Of a stretch of DNA of 64,000 nucleotides, positions 18,427-24,692 are shown one piece after another. The stretch lies in contig BEIF01000002.1 in the NCBI GenBank assembly GCA_002898215.1, positions 124,001-188,000 of the forward strand. The letters run 5' to 3'. How positions within the stretch are numbered: the first letter of the stretch is position 1; each line of letters opens with the position of its first letter. Both the position numbers and the translations under genes were made by a program. Under the pieces are notes generated by a model that searched no databases, was not told where the DNA came from, and saw only the letters and a program-made list of their open reading frames with translations. The stretch comes from a bacterium HR29 (GTDB taxonomy: Bacteria > Chloroflexota > Dehalococcoidia > Tepidiformales > Tepidiformaceae).

Positions 18427-19440
18427 CTAGACCGTCACTCGGTGCGGGTGGGGGCCGAAGTCCGCCTCGTAGAACGGTGAAACCATGCTCCCGGGAGGGA
18501 CGAGCTCGTCTACCTGCCGCCGGTCCTCGTCGGTGACGGTCACGTCGAGCGCGCCGAGGTTGTCCTCGAGCTGCTCCAGGGTTCGCGGCCCGATGATCGG
18601 GCTCGTGATACCGGGCTGGTGCATACACCAGGCGAGCGCGAACTGGGAGAGCGTGCAGCCCTTCTCCCGGGCGATGGGCTGCAGCCCGTCGACGATGTCG
18701 AAGAAGCGCTCAGTCCAGCGTCGCCGCTGCAGTCCGGTGAGGTTCGGCTGCCCGAAGCGTGTGTCGGGAGGAGGTGGCTCGCCGCGGCGGTACTTCCCGG
18801 TAAGGAGGCCCCCGGCCAAGGGGCTCCAGGGGATGAGGGCGACTCCGAACGTCTGCGCCATGGGGATGAGCTCCCGCTCGATCCGCCGGTCGAGGATGTT
18901 GTAGGGCGGCTGTTCGGTCACGAACCGGTTGAGGCCGAGCTCCTTCGAGACCCAGAGCGCCTCGACGAGCTGCCAGGCGGCGAAGGTCGATGTGCCGATG
19001 TAACGCACCTTGCCCGAACGCACCAGGTCATCGAGCGCGCGCAGCGTCTCGTCGATGGGAATGTCGGGCTGGGGACGGTGAATCTGGTACAGGTCGATGT
19101 AATCGGTTTGCAGGCGCCGCAGGCTCTGCTCGCACTGCTCGATGATGTGCCGCCGGCTGTTCCCCCAGTCGTTCGGACCGTCGCCGACCCGAGCGTGCAC
19201 CTTCGTCGCCAGGACTACCTGGTGTCGCTTCCCGTTCGCCTTGAGGGCCCGTCCCACCGCTTCCTCGCTCCGGCCGCCGGCGTAGACGTTTGCCGTGTCG
19301 ATGAAGTTGATGCCCGCGTCGAGCGCCCGGTCGATGATTCGGGCCGCGTCGTCGAAGCTCGTGCGGCCCCCGAACATCATCGCTCCCAGGCAGATGGGGC
19401 TGACGCGGACTCCCGTTCTCCCCAGCGGTCGGTACTCCAT
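18427..19440 (-). CDS. aldo/keto reductase
   Basis: 337 residues, TIM-barrel NADPH-dependent reductase. The catalytic tetrad is visible as Asp and Tyr in DTANVYAGGRSEE, Lys in VVLATKVHA and His in YIDLYQIHRP. ATG 19440 (MEYRPLGRTGVRVSPI) is chosen over upstream starts because the family begins exactly there and GGAGGGAAAG precedes it. The gene follows the SDR gene by 55 bp in the same direction. Substrate unknown. Confidence 0.93.
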   Translation of the reverse strand: MEYRPLGRTGVRVSPICLGAMMFGGRTSFDDAARIIDRALDAGINFIDTANVYAGGRSEEAVGRALKANGKRHQVVLATKVHARVGDGPNDWGNSRRHIIEQCEQSLRRLQTDYIDLYQIHRPQPDIPIDETLRALDDLVRSGKVRYIGTSTFAAWQLVEALWVSKELGLNRFVTEQPPYNILDRRIERELIPMAQTFGVALIPWSPLAGGLLTGKYRRGEPPPPDTRFGQPNLTGLQRRRWTERFFDIVDGLQPIAREKGCTLSQFALAWCMHQPGITSPIIGPRTLEQLEDNLGALDVTVTDEDRRQVDELVPPGSMVSPFYEADFGPHPHRVTV

Positions 19441-19495
19441 CGTGCTTTCCCTCCTCTGCAGGGGTTGTGGCCTCGGCCTGGCGGTGGGGCGGCGC

Positions 19496-20278
19496 TCACC
19501 AAGCGGCGCCCATGCCGCCATCGACGTTGATCGCCGCTCCCGTGACGTAGCTGCCCGCGTTCGAGACGAGCATCAGGATGACCGCCGCGACCTCCTCGGC
19601 CTTGCCGATCCTGCCCAGCGGCACCGCTGCGCCCATGCGCGCGAAGGCCTCCTCCAGGGTGAGGTCCGGGAAGCGCTGTCGGGCGGCACGGGCGATCTGG
19701 GCGCTCTCGATGATCCCCACGCACACCGTGTTCACGAGGATGTTGTCGGCGGCCAGGTCCTTCGACATCGCCTTCGTGAGGGCGATTCCGGCCGCACGGC
19801 TCACGGAGCTGGGCAACGAGGCGGGCCCGGGCGTCTTGCCTCCCACGTGGGTGATGTTCACGATGCGTCCCCCGCCCGCGCGGCGCATGTGGGGCACCGC
19901 CAGCCGGCTGGCGCGGATGGCAGCGAACAGCTTCAGGTCGAGGTCGGCTTGCCAGGCGTCGTCGCCAACCGCTTCGAACGGAGCTGCGGCGGCCGTGCCG
20001 GCGTTGTTCACGAGAATGTCGATGCGACCCCACCGCGTGGCCGCCTCACCGACGAATCGCTCCAGGTCGCCGGGAACGGTGACGTCGGCAGGGATGGCGA
20101 GCACCTCGCCGCGGGCCGAAGCGCGAATGTCGTCCGCGGCTGCGGCCAAGACGTCGGGCCGGCGGGCGCAGATCGCGACGTGCGCTCCCTCGCGGGCGAG
20201 CAGCGCCGCGGTGGCCTTGCCGATGCCTTCGCTGCCGCCGGTGACGAGCGCGACCTTCCCCTCCAGCCCGAGATCCAT
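19496..20278 (-). CDS. SDR family protein lacking catalytic Tyr and Lys
   Basis: 260 residues. Cofactor motif VTGGSEGIGKATAALLA and the NNAG motif (LVNNAGTA) are normal, but the active-site YxxxK segment reads SSVSRAAG, with Ser in place of Tyr and Arg in place of Lys. Divergent SDR subfamilies of this kind exist; the usual proton-relay chemistry should not work, so the protein may bind a nucleotide or use another mechanism. It lies just upstream of the aldo/keto reductase and may act with it. Confidence 0.88.
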   Translation of the reverse strand: MDLGLEGKVALVTGGSEGIGKATAALLAREGAHVAICARRPDVLAAAADDIRASARGEVLAIPADVTVPGDLERFVGEAATRWGRIDILVNNAGTAAAAPFEAVGDDAWQADLDLKLFAAIRASRLAVPHMRRAGGGRIVNITHVGGKTPGPASLPSSVSRAAGIALTKAMSKDLAADNILVNTVCVGIIESAQIARAARQRFPDLTLEEAFARMGAAVPLGRIGKAEEVAAVILMLVSNAGSYVTGAAINVDGGMGAAW

Positions 20279-20303
20279 TCCGGCAACCTCCCTTGCGTGT
20301 CCT

Positions 20304-20462
20304 TCAGCCGATGGCCCAACTCACGATGCCGAAGCCTGCCCCGGCGAGAGCCAGGAGCCCCAGGGCCGATTGGGCGAGCATACCGTCTTCCTCGTTCCGG
20401 GCCTGCAGCCACGACCAGAGGAAGAGCGGGACGAGGAGGAAAGCGGCAACGAGCGTCACCAC
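20304..20462 (-). CDS. small membrane protein (52 aa)
   Basis: Short reading frame with two hydrophobic segments (VVTLVAAFLLVPLFLWSWLQ and SALGLLALAGAGFGIVSWAI) around a charged loop NEEDGM. A TAGAAT box (minus strand, 20474-20469) ends 6 nt before the GTG 20462, a leaderless-type start. The first three bases of that box are the stop codon of the MoaD-like gene. It is 25 bp upstream of the SDR gene. Function unknown; real gene status rests on promoter and membrane pattern. Confidence 0.55.
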   Translation of the reverse strand: MVTLVAAFLLVPLFLWSWLQARNEEDGMLAQSALGLLALAGAGFGIVSWAIG

Positions 20463-20468
20463 GCTGCC

Positions 20469-20474
20469 ATTCTA
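20469..20474 (-). promoter_or_regulatory. -10 box overlapping a stop codon
   Basis: TAGAAT on the minus strand; its TAG is also the stop codon of the MoaD-like gene. Confidence 0.45.
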
Positions 20475-20720
20475 GCCCGTGGCCCCGCCCTGGATGCTCA
20501 CCAGAAACTCGATGCGTTCGCCGTCGGACAAGGGCTCATCGAGGTCCGTCTGGGTGTCCCCTCGTACGGCCATGATCGCCTCCGTATCGACCTCGGAGAA
20601 CCCCTCCTCGCGCAGGATGTCGCGGGGGGTCAGCCCTTCGCGCCACGGGACCTCCGTTTCCGCCTGCTTCGAGCGGGTGCGAGGCACGAGGGTAGCGAAC
20701 CAGCGAACGTAAACGGACAT
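20472..20720 (-). CDS. MoaD/ThiS-like ubiquitin-fold sulfur carrier with C-terminal tail
   Basis: 82 residues with the beta-grasp pattern (SVYVRWFATLVPRTR, GLTPRDILREEG, LSDGERIEFLVSIQGG). Carriers of this family are activated at a C-terminal Gly-Gly, but here three residues, Ala-Thr-Gly, follow GG. If real, the tail must be removed by a protease (as JAMM proteins do for some relatives) before adenylation, or the protein is not a carrier. A TAGAAT box (minus strand, 20754-20749) lies 28 nt upstream of ATG 20720. Confidence 0.78.
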   Translation of the reverse strand: MSVYVRWFATLVPRTRSKQAETEVPWREGLTPRDILREEGFSEVDTEAIMAVRGDTQTDLDEPLSDGERIEFLVSIQGGATG

Positions 20721-20790
20721 GGCGGCTCCGGCAGATTGGCTCGGGACGATTCTACCCGGAGCGCCGCTGCCGGCGCGCGGCGTGCCGGCG

Positions 20791-20796
20791 TAGACT
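20791..20796 (+). promoter_or_regulatory. -10 box, leaderless-type promoter of CDF gene
   Basis: TAGACT ending 6 nt before GTG 20803. Confidence 0.5.
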
Positions 20797-20802
20797 GGGT
20801 AC

Positions 20803-21756
20803 GTGCACGGACACCGCCCCGACCCCGGGCGCGCGCTGGCCGTGGCGCTCGCCCTCACTCTCGGATTCGCTGCCGTCGAGGCGGCAGTCGGAGTTGCGAC
20901 CGGTTCCCTGGCGCTGCTCTCGGATGCGGGCCACATGCTCGTCGACTCGGCGGGGCTTCTCCTCGCCCTCGCGGCGACGGCCGTCGCACGCCTACCGGCC
21001 GATTCCCGTCGAAGCTACGGGTACGCCCGCGCCGAGGTTCTCGTGGTGCCGGTCCATGTGCTCCTCATGCTCGGGATCGCGGGCTACATCGTCTACGAAG
21101 CCGTCCGGCGCATCGGCGAACCGCCAGAGGTGCTTGCCTGGCCGGTGGTCCTCGTCGGCCTCGTCGGGCTCGTGATCAACCTGGTCGCCATACGCCTGCT
21201 GGTGGAGCATAGCGAGCGGAACCTGAACGCCCGCAGCGCGCTCCTGGAAGTGGCCGCCGATGCGCTCGGTTCGGTCGGTGTCATCCTCTCCGGCGCGGTG
21301 ATTGCCGCGACGAGCTGGACGGCGATCGACGTCATCGCCAGCCTCGGCATCGCCGCGCTCATCCTTCCCCGTGCGGGGAGCCTCCTTCGTCAGGCCGTCG
21401 AGATCCTCCTCGAAGGGGCGCCCGGACACCTCAGCCTGCGCGAAATCGAAGATGATGCCAGGCTCGTACCGGGCGTCCTCGCGCTCCACGACCTGCACGT
21501 GTGGTCGCTCGCACCGCACTTCGTCGCCCTCAGCGCCCACGTGGAGGTGGCGACGATGGAGGGGTGCGACCGGGTCATCGCGGACCTGGCCGAGGTGCTT
21601 CGCCGGAGGCACGGGATCGCGCACGTCACCCTCCAGCCGGAGACGCGGGCACTCCACGAGGCCGTGGAGTGCTGTGCTCTGCCCGATGCGGAGGGGGTCC
21701 TGACGCGACTCCACCCTGAGGGCGCCGTGCTCCGGGTGCCGCGAAAGGAAGGGTAA
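20803..21756 (+). CDS. cation diffusion facilitator (CDF) metal transporter
   Basis: 317 residues: six transmembrane segments and a C-terminal cytosolic domain (from about residue 210). Members exchange Zn, Co or other divalent metals for protons across the membrane. The TM2 metal motif SDAGHMLVD is standard (HxxxD). The TM5 motif, normally (H/D)xxxD, reads EVAAD, with Glu in the His position, so metal preference may differ from the Zn-type members. Divergent from the MoaD-like gene. Confidence 0.93.
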   Translation: MHGHRPDPGRALAVALALTLGFAAVEAAVGVATGSLALLSDAGHMLVDSAGLLLALAATAVARLPADSRRSYGYARAEVLVVPVHVLLMLGIAGYIVYEAVRRIGEPPEVLAWPVVLVGLVGLVINLVAIRLLVEHSERNLNARSALLEVAADALGSVGVILSGAVIAATSWTAIDVIASLGIAALILPRAGSLLRQAVEILLEGAPGHLSLREIEDDARLVPGVLALHDLHVWSLAPHFVALSAHVEVATMEGCDRVIADLAEVLRRRHGIAHVTLQPETRALHEAVECCALPDAEGVLTRLHPEGAVLRVPRKEG

Positions 21757-21798
21757 GCCAGCAGTCGCGTCACCCCCGGCTTGGTCGGGCGACCGCGC

Positions 21799-21804
21799 TA
21801 CGAT
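21799..21804 (+). promoter_or_regulatory. -10 box, leaderless-type promoter
   Basis: TACGAT ending 6 nt before GTG 21811; this supports that GTG over the GTG at 21781. Confidence 0.5.
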
Positions 21805-21810
21805 CCCCCT

Positions 21811-22752
21811 GTGCCGCTCGTTCGGGTCTCCCGCCGCGCACTGGCCGGCCTCGTAGGGGCGGCTCTCGCCGTCGCTGCCTGCGGTCCGCCGCCCGATGCT
21901 GGCGTCGCTGCCTCTCCCTGGCCCGGCGAAGAGCAACCCGGCGAGTTCGTCCCCCTGCGCGCGTACCCGGTCGGGAGCGATTGGTTCGTGGGGGAGAACA
22001 ACTTCGGTGTCGCGCTCCTCGGCGAGGACGGCCTCCCCATCCGTGGTGCGGCCGTGACGCTCGCCTTCTACGACCTCCGCGACCGCGAACGCCCGCTGCG
22101 GGTCGGCGAAGCTGCGGCGACGGAGAGCGTTCCCGCCAGCGACCCCCGCGTGGGCGCGTACTACGCTCGAGTGGAGTTCCCGCGCCCGGGGCTCTGGGGC
22201 GCCGAAATCCGCGCCGCCCTCCAGGATGGTCGAACGGGCGTTGCCCGGGTGGCCTTCGCCGTCACCGCCAAGCCGTCGGTCGCCGCGCCTGGGCAGCCGG
22301 CGCCACGCAGCGACAACCTCACCGCCGCCGAGGTGGCGGACCTCCGGGTCATCGATTCGGGCAACCCGCCGAACCGGATGCACACCTGGAAGATCCGCGA
22401 CGCCATTGCCCAAGGGTGGCCGCTCGTGGTGGTCTTCGCGACGCCGGCGTACTGCACGAGCATGGCCTGCGGGCCGGTCGTGGAAGAGGTCCAGGCACTG
22501 GCCGACGAGTACGACGGCCAGGTGGCGTTCGTCCACATCGAGGTGTGGGCCGACCCTGCCGCGGGCCAGGTGCACCGCGCCGTCCGCGAATGGCTCGTTC
22601 GCAGCGACGGCGGTTTCAGCGAGCCGTGGGTCTTCATCGTCGACCGGAGGGGGATCATCTTCGACCGGTGGGCAGGACCCGTCTCCCGGGAGCTGCTCGA
22701 GCCTTCCGTCGCCGCCGTGGCACGGGGGGAGGTATGGGAGCGGTCCCGCTAG
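21811..22752 (+). CDS. thioredoxin-fold lipoprotein with CX4C motif
   Basis: 313 residues. Lipoprotein signal ends in AVAAC. The middle (about 60-165) is beta-rich and Ig-like; the last 130 residues are thioredoxin-like, with WPLVVVFATPAYCTSMACGPVVEEVQ and a C-terminal SEPWVFIVDRRGIIFDRW strand-turn-strand. The two Cys are spaced CX4C instead of CxxC or the CxxxC of SCO proteins. Exported thiol-redox or metal-binding role is likely; partner unknown. The stop overlaps that of tsaD. Confidence 0.82.
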   Translation: MPLVRVSRRALAGLVGAALAVAACGPPPDAGVAASPWPGEEQPGEFVPLRAYPVGSDWFVGENNFGVALLGEDGLPIRGAAVTLAFYDLRDRERPLRVGEAAATESVPASDPRVGAYYARVEFPRPGLWGAEIRAALQDGRTGVARVAFAVTAKPSVAAPGQPAPRSDNLTAAEVADLRVIDSGNPPNRMHTWKIRDAIAQGWPLVVVFATPAYCTSMACGPVVEEVQALADEYDGQVAFVHIEVWADPAAGQVHRAVREWLVRSDGGFSEPWVFIVDRRGIIFDRWAGPVSRELLEPSVAAVARGEVWERSR

Positions 22753-23747
22753 TAGCGCCTCCCCACACGCGACCAGTCGTTCGCCGTGAAGATGTCCGCC
22801 TCCCACGGGGTGCGCTCGCCCAGGGCGAGGCGGAAGTAGGCGGCTGCCCCGATCATCGCTGCGTTATCGGTGCAGAAGTGGGGCGGGGGCACGCGCACAG
22901 GCACCGGCGAACGTGAGGCGATCTCCTCGCGGAGGCGTGCGTTCGCCGCCACACCCCCCGCGAGCAAGATTTCGGCAGCGCGGAGCTCGCGGGCAAGGCG
23001 CGCCGTCTTCCCGGCGAGGACATCGACGACCGCCTCCTGGAACTCCCAGGCAATGGTTGGGATGCTCCAGCGGCCGGCTCGCACGGCGTGGAGCACAGCG
23101 GTCTTCAGTCCGCTGAAGCTGAAATCGAAGGTTCCCGGAAGCCATGCCCGGGGGAGGCTGAGGTCGGAAGGCCCGCCTTCGGCCGCGGCGCGGGCGATGT
23201 GGGGCCCCCCGGGGTACGGAAGCCCCAGCAGCCGGGCGACCTTGTCGAAGGCCTCCCCGGCCGCGTCGTCGAGGGTACCGCCGAGGCGCTCGTATTGCCC
23301 GTGCCCGCGCATCAGCACCAGGTCGGTGTGGCCGCCCGAGACGACGAGGCAGAGCGCTGGGAAGGCGGGCTCCGGCCCCTCGATCAGCCAATTCGCGTAG
23401 ATGTGGCCCTCCAGGTGGTTCACGCCGAGGAAGGGGAGCCGGCGGGCGTAGGCAAGGGCCTTGCCGTAACCGAAGCCGACGAGGAGGGAGCCTGCCAGGC
23501 CTGGCCCCTGGGTAGCTGCGACCGCGTCGATCTCGTCGAGGGTGCAGCCTGCCGCGGCCAACGCCTCCTGCACGACGGGACCGATCGTCTCCAGGTGGCG
23601 CCGGCTCGCCACTTCGGGGACGACGCCCCCGTACTTTGCATGGAGCGCCGCCTGGCTCGCGACGATGGATGATCGCGCCGTGCGGCCATCGCTGACCACG
23701 GCTGCCGCCGTTTCGTCGCACGAAGTCTCGATGGCGAGGATGTTCAC
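22749..23747 (-). CDS. tsaD: tRNA N6-adenosine threonylcarbamoyltransferase
   Basis: 332 residues, standard TsaD length. It transfers the threonylcarbamoyl group to A37 of ANN-decoding tRNAs with TsaB and TsaE. Visible: N-terminal ILAIETSCDET, the metal-binding HLEGHIYANWL (HxxxH), VSGGHTDLVL and AGGVAANARLR. GTG 23747 is chosen because the family starts MNILAIETS here and a TACCCT box ends 6 nt upstream. Downstream of the universal stress protein gene by 35 bp on the same strand. Confidence 0.96.
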   Translation of the reverse strand: MNILAIETSCDETAAAVVSDGRTARSSIVASQAALHAKYGGVVPEVASRRHLETIGPVVQEALAAAGCTLDEIDAVAATQGPGLAGSLLVGFGYGKALAYARRLPFLGVNHLEGHIYANWLIEGPEPAFPALCLVVSGGHTDLVLMRGHGQYERLGGTLDDAAGEAFDKVARLLGLPYPGGPHIARAAAEGGPSDLSLPRAWLPGTFDFSFSGLKTAVLHAVRAGRWSIPTIAWEFQEAVVDVLAGKTARLARELRAAEILLAGGVAANARLREEIASRSPVPVRVPPPHFCTDNAAMIGAAAYFRLALGERTPWEADIFTANDWSRVGRRY

Positions 23748-23782
23748 AGCTCGAGGGTACCGCGGATGACCCCGCTGCGACT

Positions 23783-24652
23783 TTACTCCGCGCTGCGGAC
23801 GAGGATCGTCGGGACGTGGCCGTGTTGGATGAGGCCTACGCCCGTGCTGCCGGACACCAGGTGCCGTCGGGCGCTGTAGCCGTGCGTCGCGAGGGCGACG
23901 GCGTTCGCCCGGCGCGCCGAGGCCACCCGGAGAATCCCGTGGTCGACGCTCTCCAGGTCCTCGAGGTCCTCGACGGCGATCTCCAAGGAACCCACCGCCG
24001 GTAGCCGCTCGGCGAGCGCCTCGAGTCGGGCGCGGAGGTCGGCCTTCTCCTCCGCCGGCCCCCGATCGCCGAGGCGGGGTTCGTAGAGCGATACGAGAGA
24101 GACGGCGACCTGGCTTCCTTCGAGGAGCGGTCGCAGCGCCTCGGCGACCCGGGCAGCGGCCGGGGAGCCGTCGCTGCACACCACGAGCCGGTACGGCCCG
24201 TCCAGGTCGGCGGCACTCGATTCGACGTTCGGGCCGACGACGAGGGCGGGGAGGTCCGTGCGTGCGAGCACCCCAAGGGCGGTGGAGCCGACGACGAGGT
24301 GGCGGACGAGCCCCGCACCGTGGCTGCCGAAGGCGAGGGCGTGTGCTCCTCGCTCGCTGGCGATGCGACAGATGGCAGCAGGGGTATCCTCGTCGGGCCG
24401 CTGCGGCTCGATGGCGATGGCCGCCTGCACCCCGAGCATCCGCAGCTCCTGGCGCAGCTCCGCTTCCCAACGGTTGGCGAGAACGGCGGCCGCCTCCTCC
24501 GTCGAGGGGGCGACGATGCCAGACAGATCCTTGAGCCGATTCATCACTCGGACGACGGTGAGGGGGCGGTTCGTTCCCCGCGCCAGGGCCCAGGCGTGCG
24601 GGAGCATCCGGCTCGCGTGGTCGGAGCCGTCGGTGAAGGCGAGAATCGTCAT
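23783..24652 (-). CDS. universal stress protein, tandem UspA domains
   Basis: 289 residues with two UspA domains. Both ATP-loop motifs are present: SHGAGLVRHLVVGST in the first and THGYSARRHLVSGST in the second, so both halves probably bind ATP. ATG 24652 has GGAAGGAACGG upstream, and a TAAGCT box (24695-24690) lies at the end of the preceding gene. Likely stress response; exact role unknown. Confidence 0.92.
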   Translation of the reverse strand: MTILAFTDGSDHASRMLPHAWALARGTNRPLTVVRVMNRLKDLSGIVAPSTEEAAAVLANRWEAELRQELRMLGVQAAIAIEPQRPDEDTPAAICRIASERGAHALAFGSHGAGLVRHLVVGSTALGVLARTDLPALVVGPNVESSAADLDGPYRLVVCSDGSPAAARVAEALRPLLEGSQVAVSLVSLYEPRLGDRGPAEEKADLRARLEALAERLPAVGSLEIAVEDLEDLESVDHGILRVASARRANAVALATHGYSARRHLVSGSTGVGLIQHGHVPTILVRSAE

Positions 24653-24692
24653 CGCGCGTTCCGTTCCTTCCGGAGAGGGCGTCTCCCGAAGC

